Numbered from the stretch's first letter, positions 9,072 to 17,087 are shown. The stretch: DNA of 64,000 bases from Marinobacterium sp. xm-d-530 (GCF_013283365.1 NZ_WBYM01000003.1:186001-250000); one strand, 5' to 3'. Notes: a model not told the origin generated them from the sequence alone. Translations and numbers: made by a program.

Positions 9072-10106
9072 ATGAACGAAATCACCATCAAAACACCCGA
9101 TGATTGGCACCTTCACTTTCGTGATGGCGATATCCTTGCTGAGACAGTAGCAGCAACCGCTCGCTGTTTTGATCGTGCGATTGTCATGCCCAACCTTGCA
9201 CCACCGGTTCGAAACGCTGCTGACGCAGAGGCCTACAAACAGCGCATTCTAGCTGCACGACCAGAGGGTTCGAACTTTGAGCCTTTAATGACGCTTTACC
9301 TCACCGACAGAACCACCGCTGAGGATATCAATGAAGCGGCTAAAGCGGGCATTAAAGCCGTTAAGCTATACCCTGCCGGTGCGACCACAAACTCGGATGC
9401 TGCAGTAACAAACATCGATGGCTTAGCCGATGTGTTCGCTGCGCTGGAAGCGAACAACATGCTTCTACTGGTCCATGGTGAGGTCACTGATTCGCATATT
9501 GATATTTTTGATCGTGAAAAAGAGTTCATCGATCAACGCATGGGTCCAATCACTCAGAAGTACCCAACGCTTAAAATTGTATTTGAACACATCACCACTA
9601 AAGACGCAGCTGAGTTTGTGCTTGCTGCGGGCGGAAACATTGGTGCCACCATTACACCGCAACATTTGATGCTGAACCGAAATGACTTGTTAGTGGGTGG
9701 TATTCGCCCACACAACTACTGTTTACCTGTCTTAAAGCGCAACATTCACCAGCAAGCGCTACGTGATGTCGTTGCATCAGGGTCAGATAAGTTCTTCTTA
9801 GGCACTGACTCAGCACCTCATGAACAGGCTAAAAAAGAGACCGCCTGTGGCTGTGCAGGCTGTTACAGCGCCTGGGCAGCCATTGAGCTATACACCCAAG
9901 TGTTTGATGAGTTAGGGGCACTGAACAAACTAGAGGGTTTTGCGAGCCTACACGGCCCTAAATTTTACGGCCTACCGGAAAACAGCGGCACCATCACACT
10001 GTTAAAAGAGTCCTGGACACTACCAGAGAGCATCACTCTACCGAATGGCCGCCCCATCATCCCATTCATGGCCGGAAGTGAGGTTCAGTGGAAGCTGAAA
10101 AGCTAG
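9072..10106 (+). CDS. pyrC: Dihydroorotase
   Basis: PyrC catalyses the cyclisation of carbamoyl-aspartate to dihydroorotate in pyrimidine synthesis. The 344-aa protein carries the metal-binding DWHLHFRDG near the start, the carbamylated-lysine region KLYPAGATTNS, LVHGEVT, FEHITTKDAAEFV and the FLGTDSAPH aspartate motif, all colinear with E. coli PyrC (348 aa). I place the start at the ATG at 9072. A GTG at 9060 is in frame but overlaps the AAGGAG ribosome site that serves the ATG. It stands alone, followed by the tRNA region. Confidence 0.96.
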   Translation: MNEITIKTPDDWHLHFRDGDILAETVAATARCFDRAIVMPNLAPPVRNAADAEAYKQRILAARPEGSNFEPLMTLYLTDRTTAEDINEAAKAGIKAVKLYPAGATTNSDAAVTNIDGLADVFAALEANNMLLLVHGEVTDSHIDIFDREKEFIDQRMGPITQKYPTLKIVFEHITTKDAAEFVLAAGGNIGATITPQHLMLNRNDLLVGGIRPHNYCLPVLKRNIHQQALRDVVASGSDKFFLGTDSAPHEQAKKETACGCAGCYSAWAAIELYTQVFDELGALNKLEGFASLHGPKFYGLPENSGTITLLKESWTLPESITLPNGRPIIPFMAGSEVQWKLKS

Positions 10107-10158
10107 AACTCACTTGCAAAGCGAGGCGGTATCAGTAAGATTCACGCCTCAAGATAAA

Positions 10159-10232
10159 GCGCCCGTAGCTCACCGGAGCGCCGGCCGGCTAGATAAAGTA
10201 ACAGCTTCAGATCCTGTTGGTCGGGGGTTCGA
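10159..10232 (+). pseudogene. Decayed tRNA-Arg copy
   Basis: The first 14 nt (GCGCCCGTAGCTCA) are identical to the intact tRNA-Arg 190 bp downstream. After a GC-rich insertion of about 15 nt in the D arm, the next 26 nt match with five substitutions. The segment from the anticodon 3' strand through the T loop (CCTGTTGGTCGGGGGTTCGA) is identical. Homology then stops, so the 3' acceptor strand is missing and the anticodon stem is mispaired. It cannot form a functional tRNA. Confidence 0.8.
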
Positions 10233-10276
10233 CAAATTGTGGCAAGAATTTGGACCGCTGTAAGCGCCCGAAGGGG

Positions 10277-10302
10277 CGTTGAATCGCTTAAGCGATTCAA
10301 CG
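10277..10302. repeat. Perfect 26-bp palindrome
   Basis: CGTTGAATCGCTT followed directly by its reverse complement, with no spacer. It lies between the decayed and intact tRNA-Arg copies, just after a small CGCCC-GAAG-GGGCG hairpin. No T-run follows, so it is not a standard terminator. Confidence 0.85.
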
Positions 10303-10348
10303 AGTCTATCCCGATGATGGATAGCACTATACAATTCAACAACTCAAC

Positions 10349-10425
10349 GCGCCCGTAGCTCAGCTGGATAGAGTAGCAGGTTCCGATCCTGTTGGTCGGG
10401 GGTTCGAATCCCTCCGGGCGCGCCA
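10349..10425 (+). tRNA. tRNA-Arg (anticodon CCG)
   Basis: This 77-nt cloverleaf has acceptor GCGCCCG/CGGGCGC, D stem GCTC/GAGT, and anticodon stem GCAGG/CCTGT with loop TTCCGAT, giving anticodon CCG (codon CGG). The T arm is GGGGG-TTCGAAT-CCCTC, and the encoded discriminator and tail are GCCA. Length and acceptor match E. coli tRNA-Arg(CCG). One D-stem pair and one anticodon-stem pair are G-U wobbles. Confidence 0.95.
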
Positions 10426-10467
10426 TCTTTACCTGAAAGGCCGAGGTCAGGATTGACCGAGTAATCC

Positions 10468-10485
10468 CGGGCGCGCCATCTCTAC
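10468..10485 (+). pseudogene. Duplicated tRNA-Arg 3' end fragment
   Basis: An 18-nt stretch (CCGGGCGCGCCATCTCTA) repeats the tRNA acceptor end plus its first downstream bases with one mismatch, 54 bp after the intact copy at 10414-10431. It could be the remnant of a third tandem tRNA copy or of an integration event. No integrase gene is near. Confidence 0.6.
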
Positions 10486-10509
10486 CTTCACCAAGCAAAA
10501 CCAATCCGT

Positions 10510-11838
10510 TTAAATGGGTAATTCGACTTTAACGCCAAGCCCACCAAGCAATCCGTCACTAAAGCTTAAATTACCCGAATAGCTCTCTACTACCGCTTTA
10601 CTGATGGCGATACCAAGGCCTGAACCTGACACTGCAGAATCTTCGTCTAAACGAACGCCTCGTTGAGTTAGTCGAATCATATTCTCTTGCGACACCCCTG
10701 TTCCATCATCCTCTATTAAAAGAATCCAACGGTGATTTTCACGTGAGTAGGTTATCGATAACTCAGCTTTTGAAGTCGCATACCTTAGGGCGTTATCTAG
10801 CAAATTGCCAATAAGCTCGAGCATATCATCTCGATCATAGGGGAGTTCATATCGGGGCAGTTGTTTTAGGTGTAACTCCTTACTGGGGTAAATTCGTTTA
10901 AAGAGCTCAACCATAGGGGTCAAGTCAGCGTAAGGAGCAAACAGTTTGCCGGGCGTTGGTGTTCCTGAAATACGAGCTCGTCGAAGTTCGCGGTCCATCA
11001 AATGCTGAAACTCTTCACTTAGAGCTATTGCCTTGGCAGAGTTTTCATTTGAATCTAGTTCAGAGGAGAGCCAGCGCAACTTCTGAATAGGCCGCTTCAG
11101 CTCATGAGCTAGATTGCCTAAACCTGTGCGTGATCTCTCTATTTGCGCAGCTGAGCGAGCCAATAATCGATTGAGCGCAGAGGCTAAAGGCGCTATCTCT
11201 CGAGGAAGTTGATCCGGGAATTGAATCGATGAACTGATGTCACCAGCCTCAATCGCTTGCCGAACTGGCTCTAGGCTAGCAAAACCTGATTTAACCATTC
11301 GCCTTTGTAGCCAAACGACCACCCCAAAAACAACCACCATGATTAGAAATAGCAGCAGTTCTAGCAGCCACTGATTGTGATAGAGCTCCGTTACATCCTC
11401 AGCAACCGCAAGCGTAAAATTGACATCTGATTTTTTAAATCCTTGAGTAAGAATCATCCAGCGCTGGTCATCATTAATAATCACCGCAATATCAACAATG
11501 CCAGGGGCAACTGACGATACATTAAGCTCGCGATCCCAAAGAGAGCGAGAGAGTGCCTGAAACTGCTCGGACTGAAGTTTGAAATAGTGGCCAGACTCTA
11601 CGCGTTGATAAATAGAGGAGATACGCTCTTGTTGCAGTTGCCACTGACTGTTTGTATCCAAACTCAAAGCGGTGATAATCGTCTCTGCATCATGACCAAG
11701 GCGTTGTTCGATAATGTCATCAACAAACGAGCGAACAGTAAGATGTAAGGGCACTAACAGCAGAACAGCAAGAAGCAGCAGAAGTTTAGTTAAGCGAGAC
11801 TGGAGATGCGCCTCAATTGAGTATCCCTGCTTAAACAT
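10510..11838 (-). CDS. Sensor histidine kinase linked to the SHP/diheme cytochrome operon
   Basis: This is a 442-aa kinase with membrane segments at about 15-37 and 160-182 around a periplasmic sensor region of about 120 aa. A linker follows, then a phosphoacceptor region LAHELKRPIQ (PhoQ-like rather than HELRTPL), an N box NLLDNALRYA and a G box EDDGTGV. It is separated by 1 bp from the response regulator gene. Together with the PepSY and cytochrome genes upstream, it forms the 3' end of one minus-strand operon. It probably senses a periplasmic signal that controls the cytochromes. The signal is unknown. Confidence 0.88.
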   Translation of the reverse strand: MFKQGYSIEAHLQSRLTKLLLLLAVLLLVPLHLTVRSFVDDIIEQRLGHDAETIITALSLDTNSQWQLQQERISSIYQRVESGHYFKLQSEQFQALSRSLWDRELNVSSVAPGIVDIAVIINDDQRWMILTQGFKKSDVNFTLAVAEDVTELYHNQWLLELLLFLIMVVVFGVVVWLQRRMVKSGFASLEPVRQAIEAGDISSSIQFPDQLPREIAPLASALNRLLARSAAQIERSRTGLGNLAHELKRPIQKLRWLSSELDSNENSAKAIALSEEFQHLMDRELRRARISGTPTPGKLFAPYADLTPMVELFKRIYPSKELHLKQLPRYELPYDRDDMLELIGNLLDNALRYATSKAELSITYSRENHRWILLIEDDGTGVSQENMIRLTQRGVRLDEDSAVSGSGLGIAISKAVVESYSGNLSFSDGLLGGLGVKVELPI

Positions 11839-11839
11839 C

Positions 11840-12514
11840 TTATTCGCTCACATCCAACTGAACGATGTATCCCTGGCCACGTTTGGTCTCAATGAACTCT
11901 TTCCCAAAATATTGGCGAAGACGGTTGATGTAGACCTCGATCACGTTGCTATCTTTGAGCATCTCCTCTTCATAGACATGTTCACTCAGCTCTGTCTTAG
12001 ATACGATTTTTCCTGCATGAGTAATCAGATAACGCAGCAATCGAAACTCTTTGCCGGTCAATGAAATACTCTGCCCTAACGCATCAATTGCCTGTTGGGT
12101 ATCAACGTTTAAAGAAACGCCCTGACAGACTAAAGTGTTATCTGCACGCCCTTGATTACGGCGCATCACCGCTTCTATACGCGCTTGGAGCTCTTCAAAA
12201 TGGAAAGGCTTAGTAAGGTAGTCATCTGCACCATGCTTAAGACCATCCACCTTCTCTTGCCAGGAGTCGCGAGCCGTAAGAATCACAATGGGGGTATCAA
12301 TACCCGCACCTCTCAGGTTAGATAGCACCTCAATTCCTGGGCGTTTAGGCAACCCCAGGTCGAGAATAATGCCGTCAAATGACTCTTCTTGAGCAAGAAA
12401 CTCGCCATCTACTCCATCTCGGGCCACCTCCACTGCAAAGCCCGCTTTTTGCAATTGGGGTTTTAATTGATCGATGAGTTCGGTGTCATCTTCAATGAGC
12501 AGTAGGCGCATCAT
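11840..12514 (-). CDS. OmpR/PhoP-family response regulator
   Basis: The 224-aa protein has an N-terminal receiver domain (LLIEDDTEL acidic pocket, ILDLGLPKR with the phosphorylated Asp, TARDSWQEK, LTKPFHFEEL) and a C-terminal winged helix (LTGKEFRLLRYL, VIEVYINRLRQYFG). Its ATG overlaps the stop codon of the PepSY gene (TAATG), and the kinase gene follows after 1 bp. It likely regulates the cytochrome operon in which it sits. Confidence 0.9.
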   Translation of the reverse strand: MMRLLLIEDDTELIDQLKPQLQKAGFAVEVARDGVDGEFLAQEESFDGIILDLGLPKRPGIEVLSNLRGAGIDTPIVILTARDSWQEKVDGLKHGADDYLTKPFHFEELQARIEAVMRRNQGRADNTLVCQGVSLNVDTQQAIDALGQSISLTGKEFRLLRYLITHAGKIVSKTELSEHVYEEEMLKDSNVIEVYINRLRQYFGKEFIETKRGQGYIVQLDVSE

Positions 12515-12834
12515 TAATCCTCCAATTTCTCTTGAAGAAGCTCACCCGAAGCTGCGTCGATGTAATACTCACGCACCTCACCGTCACCACCGAGAACCTC
12601 AAATTCATAGATCAATTTGCCATCTTTGCGTTCTAGCTCAAGATCTAAGATTTTGCCGATAAATGTCTGTGCGTTTCTGTCCTGTAGTTCCGAAAGTGAG
12701 AGGATATGACCCGACTCCAACAACTCCCTCGCCTCCCGCTGTGAGAGGTTATCTCCCGCAATAGAAGGCAACGAAAGTGCTAGGAGATTAATGATCCCAG
12801 CGGCCGTGATTCGGAATATTGACCGAGTCGTCAT
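12514..12834 (-). CDS. Secreted PepSY-domain protein
   Basis: This is a 106-aa protein with a signal peptide ending near SIAG and one PepSY domain (LSQREARELLESGHILSLSEL, then YEFEVLGGDGEVREYYIDAASGELL). PepSY domains are periplasmic or membrane modules often linked to peptidase inhibition or ligand binding, and are frequent beside two-component systems. I place the start at MTTRSIFR because it gives a clean signal peptide, which makes it overlap the diheme cytochrome gene by 47 bp. Its position between the cytochromes and the two-component genes suggests a sensor accessory role. Confidence 0.8.
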   Translation of the reverse strand: MTTRSIFRITAAGIINLLALSLPSIAGDNLSQREARELLESGHILSLSELQDRNAQTFIGKILDLELERKDGKLIYEFEVLGGDGEVREYYIDAASGELLQEKLED

Positions 12835-13405
12835 CAAAGTAGCCCTGCTCTGCTCTATCCCCGTGACAAGCCTGACACTGGCTAAAACTACCAACATCTG
12901 GATTACCGGTTACCATACGATCCGGTACCTCATCATGCTTCTTTTTAAAGTAACGTAACTCAGTAATACGCAGTGGTGTAGCGTTATCTGATACGCTGCG
13001 TAAAAACTTACGTGCCCTTCGATTTGAACTGTTTTCAGCCGCATTATCAACCAGATACTGAGTAATCGCTTGTTGTGATGTAGGATCCAACTCGGCATTT
13101 TCACCAAAGTGATTATCTAAATTACCCATCATCTTCTGCCAACTTCGCTCAGGTAGAAATCCTGTAGGATAGGCCATATGACAGTCTGCACACTCATCAA
13201 TATAGAGCTGGCGTGCTGGCGAATTATCTGTCTGTTTTAAAGCACCATTTCGACGCTCACCGTACTCATCGTCATCTTGACCGAAGATTTTCCAGCCCTC
13301 ATCAGCGAAGGCGACATTAACAACACCAACCATTCCAACCCCTAGAGCACTAGTAAGCAGTGTCGTACCCAAAATCCAACGGACCGTTTTAATGCTAAGT
13401 TTCAT
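12788..13405 (-). CDS. Diheme cytochrome c (DHC type)
   Basis: This is a 205-aa exported protein: an N-terminal hydrophobic signal at residues 10-34, then heme-binding motifs CADCH (72-76) and CQACH (177-181). The sequence matches the DHC family, the electron donor partner of SHP cytochromes in Rhodobacter and Shewanella, including the PTGFLPERSWQKMM stretch. It follows the SHP gene by 15 bp. In the expected chain, cytochrome b561 passes quinol electrons to DHC and then SHP in the periplasm. The terminal acceptor is not known. Confidence 0.88.
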   Translation of the reverse strand: MKLSIKTVRWILGTTLLTSALGVGMVGVVNVAFADEGWKIFGQDDDEYGERRNGALKQTDNSPARQLYIDECADCHMAYPTGFLPERSWQKMMGNLDNHFGENAELDPTSQQAITQYLVDNAAENSSNRRARKFLRSVSDNATPLRITELRYFKKKHDEVPDRMVTGNPDVGSFSQCQACHGDRAEQGYFDDDSVNIPNHGRWDH

Positions 13406-13420
13406 ATTTCTATCTCGCTC

Positions 13421-13807
13421 TTATTGATTAGATAACCAGAGTAGGATGTCTCCTTTCTCTGCTGGGGTGCACTCGCGGCCAAGCGTCCATTTACAGTTCC
13501 TTAGGAACCACTTATTAATCTTATGATCCTGCGTAAGTCGCTCCGGATTTACGCTTGGCGCTAGAGGATCAATCGCCTTTTTGGTTTTTGCATGCTGGCC
13601 TACCAGTTTCACATCAGACCCATGACAGGTTGTACAGCTCTTACCGTTAAAGTCTCGGTTCCACAACGCTTTACCTGCGTCTGCATTAGCACTTTTACCA
13701 CTAGCCGCCTCGAAGGCTGCCACCATGCGATCACTCACTGGCGTTGCATTTGCAGCCACTACAAAGAGTGAACCTATCAGTGCGATAGCAAATTTATTAA
13801 TTCTCAT
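13421..13807 (-). CDS. SHP-type monoheme cytochrome c (DUF1924)
   Basis: The 128-aa protein has a signal peptide (cleavage near ANA) and one heme motif, CTTCH at 58-62. Two further cysteines (105 and 113) fit the disulfide known in the sphaeroides heme protein SHP. SHP binds oxygen and other small ligands through an unusual exchangeable asparagine ligand; asparagines in DHKINKW and FLRNC are candidates here. It overlaps the cytochrome b561 gene by 11 bp and precedes the diheme cytochrome, the classic SHP cluster order. Confidence 0.87.
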   Translation of the reverse strand: MRINKFAIALIGSLFVVAANATPVSDRMVAAFEAASGKSANADAGKALWNRDFNGKSCTTCHGSDVKLVGQHAKTKKAIDPLAPSVNPERLTQDHKINKWFLRNCKWTLGRECTPAEKGDILLWLSNQ

Positions 13808-14369
13808 CGCCCTTCTCCTCGATCTCTTTTTTCCCGTTGATCATCGCTCGAACTAGGTTTTCCCCATGGACTAAACTGCTGATTAAGACACCTGATATAT
13901 GGAACAACACGAAGGCTAGAACTAGATTAGCAACGGCCTCATGAACGTCTTCCATCCAGTACCCTGAAATCGACTCTACCCAAGTGCCAGCAAGCGGTCC
14001 TATGCCATCTGGCGCTACAGAAGCCATGCCTGTAAAAGTGAGTAATCCAAGAGAGAGAAGCAGGACAATCACCATTAATCCACCTGCCGGGTTATGCCCC
14101 ACATAGTGTTTAGGACGCAAAGCAGCCAGATCAATCAGATAGCTTTTAATCGTATTTATACGGTAAACAAAATCGCTGAAGCGTGCGTGGCGGGTGCCAA
14201 TAAAACCCCACACAATACGGAAAGCTACTAAAGCGGCAATGGTATAACCGGCCCAGAAATGTAGAGTGTCAAATTCGTCTGCACTTATCCAAGCGATCGC
14301 AAAGCTCAACACGAGCGCCCAGTGAAAAACACGGACTAATGGATCCCAAACCCTGATCTCTTTTTTCAT
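13797..14369 (-). CDS. Cytochrome b561-family membrane protein
   Basis: A 190-aa protein with four membrane segments and histidines placed as heme ligands (VRVFHWALVLSF, DTLHFWAGYT, MEDVHEAVANL, LFHISGV). It begins at MKKEIRVWDPLVRVFHW because GGAG sits 7 nt before this ATG; an upstream TTG in frame lacks such a site. It is the quinol-oxidising membrane anchor expected for the SHP/DHC periplasmic cytochromes and is the first gene of the operon. Confidence 0.9.
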   Translation of the reverse strand: MKKEIRVWDPLVRVFHWALVLSFAIAWISADEFDTLHFWAGYTIAALVAFRIVWGFIGTRHARFSDFVYRINTIKSYLIDLAALRPKHYVGHNPAGGLMVIVLLLSLGLLTFTGMASVAPDGIGPLAGTWVESISGYWMEDVHEAVANLVLAFVLFHISGVLISSLVHGENLVRAMINGKKEIEEKGDEN

Positions 14370-14412
14370 TGAATACTCCAAAGGTTTATTCAAATTTCTC
14401 AACTTGAATGAG

Positions 14413-14431
14413 ATCTTGCCTTGAGCAAGAT
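14413..14431. promoter_or_regulatory. Inverted repeat upstream of the SHP operon
   Basis: ATCTTGC and GCAAGAT flank a 5-nt spacer about 45 bp upstream of the cytochrome b561 start. The arms are perfect and no U-run follows on either strand, so an operator is likelier than a terminator. The binding protein is unknown. Confidence 0.4.
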
Positions 14432-14465
14432 AAAACCAAGCTTAAAAATTTATTATGAGATTGGA

Positions 14466-14506
14466 GTTACAAAAAATTGAGGAGAAGCAGCTAATAGTGC
14501 TTCTTT
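14466..14506 (-). terminator. Rho-independent terminator of rluF
   Basis: On the minus strand, AGAAGCA and TGCTTCT form a 7-bp stem with an 8-nt loop, followed after a few bases by six U. It lies about 50 bp past the rluF stop. Confidence 0.6.
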
Positions 14507-14554
14507 ATGCAGTGCGAATTTAGAATAGCTTATTGGAGATATCCGTCTAATCGG

Positions 14555-15541
14555 TTATCGCTTTCTGGCACGACCGCCAGACCCACTGGAAGACTTTCCG
14601 CTTTTAGCCGCGCCACCGCGTTTTGCTCCTCGATCAGGATGCTTGGTTGTTGGTTTACGCACGATCGGTTTGCCTGCAGCATTTCGTTTTGGTCCGTTGG
14701 AATTGGGTTTTTTACCCTCTCCGTGGCTATTACGATTTGCATGCCCTTTCTTGTGTGTGGATTGAGAGGGCTTTGATCTGTTCGGGCTGCGTGACTTACG
14801 TGTTCCGGGCTTCGCCTCTGACGAGGAGTGCTCTACTGATTTTAACAGTGTTGTTAACTCTTTTTGTGTCAGATCTCGCCAATCGCCAAGCGCTAGGCCC
14901 TTCAGGTCGACGTTCATAATGCGGGTACGCTCTAGCTTTACGACCTCATAGCCAAAATGTTCACACATACGGCGAATCTGTCGGTTAAGCCCTTGAACAA
15001 GCGTTATGTTGAACACACGAGTATCTAACTTTTTCACGGGGCACTTTTTGGTCATTGTGCCAAGAATGGGGACTCCGCCCGCCATCCCTTCTATGAACGC
15101 CGGAGTGATCGGTTTATTAACCGTGACCACATACTCTTTCTCGTGGTTATTACCCGCGCGCAGGACTTTGTTAACCAAATCGCCATTATTGGTCATAAAA
15201 ATCAGACCCTGAGAGTCTTTATCTAGACGGCCGATTGGGAAGATACGCACACCGTGATTAACGAAATCAACGATATTGTTGGGACGTGAGCTCTCTGTAG
15301 TCGATTCAATCCCTACAGGTTTATTCAGGGCTATAAAGACGAAGTCATCGGGCTCTGGTGGGTCGATCATCTGACCATTGACGCGAACCTGATCTCCAGG
15401 GTGTACTTGGTCTCCAATCTGAGCCCGTTTACCGTTAATAAAGACATTACCCTGTTCAATAAAGCGATCGGCTTCTCGTCGAGAGCAGATACCACTCTCA
15501 CTGATAAATTTATTGAGTCGCTTTGCTGAACCGTTGAACAT
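14555..15541 (-). CDS. rluF: 23S rRNA pseudouridine(2604) synthase
   Basis: RluF isomerises U2604 of 23S rRNA. The 328-aa protein has an S4 RNA-binding domain ([19 protein letters not shown]), the RsuA-type catalytic motif [15 protein letters not shown] with the active Asp, and [14 protein letters not shown]. It matches E. coli RluF almost without gaps through residue about 245. The last 80 residues are a Lys/Arg/Ser/Gly-rich tail, longer than in E. coli, which probably aids RNA binding and is low complexity. Confidence 0.95.
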   Translation of the reverse strand: MFNGSAKRLNKFISESGICSRREADRFIEQGNVFINGKRAQIGDQVHPGDQVRVNGQMIDPPEPDDFVFIALNKPVGIESTTESSRPNNIVDFVNHGVRIFPIGRLDKDSQGLIFMTNNGDLVNKVLRAGNNHEKEYVVTVNKPITPAFIEGMAGGVPILGTMTKKCPVKKLDTRVFNITLVQGLNRQIRRMCEHFGYEVVKLERTRIMNVDLKGLALGDWRDLTQKELTTLLKSVEHSSSEAKPGTRKSRSPNRSKPSQSTHKKGHANRNSHGEGKKPNSNGPKRNAAGKPIVRKPTTKHPDRGAKRGGAAKSGKSSSGSGGRARKR

Positions 15542-15630
15542 GGCTTAGAGTAATCCTGATTAATTGATCGTCTATTGTATCGATCGAACCAGGCTTCACC
15601 AACTTAGACCGCAGATTCATAAGTGAAAAA

Positions 15631-15975
15631 ATGACAAACATAACCGCTTTGCTCTTGGCCCTGTCTGTAACAGCACCGGTATTAGCCGATACAGATAACT
15701 ACACCTTTATATCGGGAAGTGATATTTACGAAGCTTTATCACAGGAGTCGATGGTCGTTCAGGGGTATGTGTTAGGCGTGACCGATGCACTGAAGCACAG
15801 CACAGATTCCAGTAGCTGTTTTGTGATTCCTATGCGTCCCGATGCGGATGCCGTTATCTATTCAACCTATTTAGACTATTGGCAGAACCGCCAAATTCCC
15901 GACAGTGGAACTGAGGCAATCACTCAGATGATGCTAAACAACTTCCCTTGTGCGACCAACGTCGAAAATAACTGA
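15631..15975 (+). CDS. Secreted Rap1a/Tai-like small protein
   Basis: This is a 114-aa protein with a signal peptide ending near VLA. The mature part has the pattern GYVLGVTDAL, then SSCFVIP, a helix with YLDYW, and a terminal NNFPC, which resembles the Rap1a/Tai domain. Some members of that family are immunity proteins against type VI amidase effectors; many are uncharacterised periplasmic proteins. No effector gene is adjacent, so an immunity role is not supported here. Confidence 0.65.
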   Translation: MTNITALLLALSVTAPVLADTDNYTFISGSDIYEALSQESMVVQGYVLGVTDALKHSTDSSSCFVIPMRPDADAVIYSTYLDYWQNRQIPDSGTEAITQMMLNNFPCATNVENN

Positions 15976-16039
15976 TATCTCTTAACAATTTACGTTAATT
16001 ACTAATCAATATACGTTTTCAGGCCGTAAACTTTGAAAA

Positions 16040-16053
16040 TTGATAAATATCAA
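16040..16053 (+). promoter_or_regulatory. FNR/Anr-type binding site
   Basis: TTGAT-AAAT-ATCAA is a perfect match to the FNR/Anr consensus (TTGAT-N4-ATCAA). Its centre is about 78 bp before the ATG of the 53-aa peptide gene, which fits a class II activator position with a short leader. It predicts oxygen-responsive control of the peptide/rhodanese cluster. Confidence 0.7.
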
Positions 16054-16124
16054 TCTATTGTTATGGGAGAAGTCAGAAATTGACTGCAAAGTTAATTCTG
16101 ATACTTCTAAAAATGGAGAACATC

Positions 16125-16286
16125 ATGAATCTTAAATTTCTAGCCGCAATCCTTACATCGTTGATGATGGCTTTCGCATTTGTATCACCAGCTCATGCAG
16201 CTGATGAGGGCGAAGCAAAGTCTATCTACTGCGATGACGGTTCACTGTGTGTACCAGAGGGTGAGCCAGAACCAGAGTGTGATTAA
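16125..16286 (+). CDS. Secreted acidic Cys-containing peptide (53 aa)
   Basis: The start is the ATG at 16125, with GGAG six nt before it. The first 25 residues form a clear signal peptide (MNLKFLAAIL onward, cleavage AHA/AD). The mature peptide of about 28 residues is strongly acidic with three cysteines (YCDDGSLCVPEG and a terminal ECD). I do not recognise a family. It lies behind a perfect FNR-type box and 50 bp before the first of two exported rhodaneses, so a periplasmic sulfur or redox role is plausible but unproven. Confidence 0.65.
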   Translation: MNLKFLAAILTSLMMAFAFVSPAHAADEGEAKSIYCDDGSLCVPEGEPEPECD

Positions 16287-16336
16287 TTTCAACACTCAAT
16301 AATTATTAAAAAAGAAACATCACTGAGGAATCAAAC

Positions 16337-17005
16337 ATGATCCGTAAATCTCTTGTAATGGGCCTAGTTGGCGTAGTTGCTACAGGTATGGCGAGTCTTT
16401 CAATGGCTGGCTCTCACTCGGACGACAAACCAGTCGGCATCACTGGCGACCTATTGTCGATTGAAGTCATGCACAACGGCAGCAAAGTGACTGTTGAGCG
16501 TAACGCTGACAACCAGAACACTGTAAACCCATCATTCGCATTGACTTCACGTCCTTGTCCTCCTTTCTGTATCCAACCAATGAAACTTGCACCTGGTGTC
16601 GAAACCATTGGTGAAGTAGAGATGATTGGCTACATGGAGAAAGCGTCTGCAGGTGACGACTCTATCCTAATCATCGACTCACGTACTCCAGACTGGGCTG
16701 CGCGTGGCATGATCCCTGGTGCGATCAACCTACCATGGACAGCACTATCAACTCGTAAAGGTGCTGACCCAATCTCTATTGGTGAGATCTTCACTGACAC
16801 ATTCGGTGCTGAAGAGTTCGACGGTCTTTGGAAGTTCGGTAACGCTAAAACTCTAGTAATGTACTGTAACGGTATGTGGTGTGGCCAGTCGCCAACTAAC
16901 ATCAAAGCACTTCTAGACTTCGGCTACCCAGCGCACAAAATCAAGTGGTACCGTGGTGGTATGCAGAACTGGGAAAACCTTGGCCTAACAACTGTTAAGC
17001 CTTAA
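16337..17005 (+). CDS. Exported rhodanese-domain protein (soluble paralogue)
   Basis: A 222-aa protein with a cleavable signal peptide (SLSMAG) and a C-terminal rhodanese domain (LIIDSRTPDWAARGMIPGAIN; catalytic loop CNGMWC at 177-182; WYRGGMQNWENLGL). An additional CPPFC pair (74-78) sits before the domain. Rhodaneses transfer sulfane sulfur through the loop cysteine; here it would act in the periplasm. The next gene is a lipoprotein paralogue of equal length, clearly a tandem duplication. Confidence 0.85.
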   Translation: MIRKSLVMGLVGVVATGMASLSMAGSHSDDKPVGITGDLLSIEVMHNGSKVTVERNADNQNTVNPSFALTSRPCPPFCIQPMKLAPGVETIGEVEMIGYMEKASAGDDSILIIDSRTPDWAARGMIPGAINLPWTALSTRKGADPISIGEIFTDTFGAEEFDGLWKFGNAKTLVMYCNGMWCGQSPTNIKALLDFGYPAHKIKWYRGGMQNWENLGLTTVKP

Positions 17006-17030
17006 TTGGGGTTTTATACCTAGTTGAACA

Positions 17031-17065
17031 AAAAAGCGTAGTTATTAACGACTGCGCTTTTTTTT
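17031..17065 (+). terminator. Rho-independent terminator between the two rhodanese genes
   Basis: A stem of nine or more pairs (AAGCGTAGT with ACTGCGCTT, one G-U) has an 8-nt loop followed by eight T. It separates the two paralogues, so the second may have lower or independent expression. Confidence 0.75.
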
Positions 17066-17087
17066 GCCTAAAAATAAGGAAGATACA

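Noticed and set aside
10142-10504. Minus-strand open frame of 120 codons
   Set aside because: It runs antisense across the tRNA-Arg and its decayed copy. The internal RPEGFEPPTNRIG stretch is the well-known artefact of translating a tRNA-Arg backwards.
15631-15975. Type VI immunity gene
   Set aside because: The Rap1a/Tai-like fold is suggestive, but no effector or secretion gene is adjacent, so immunity is not claimed.
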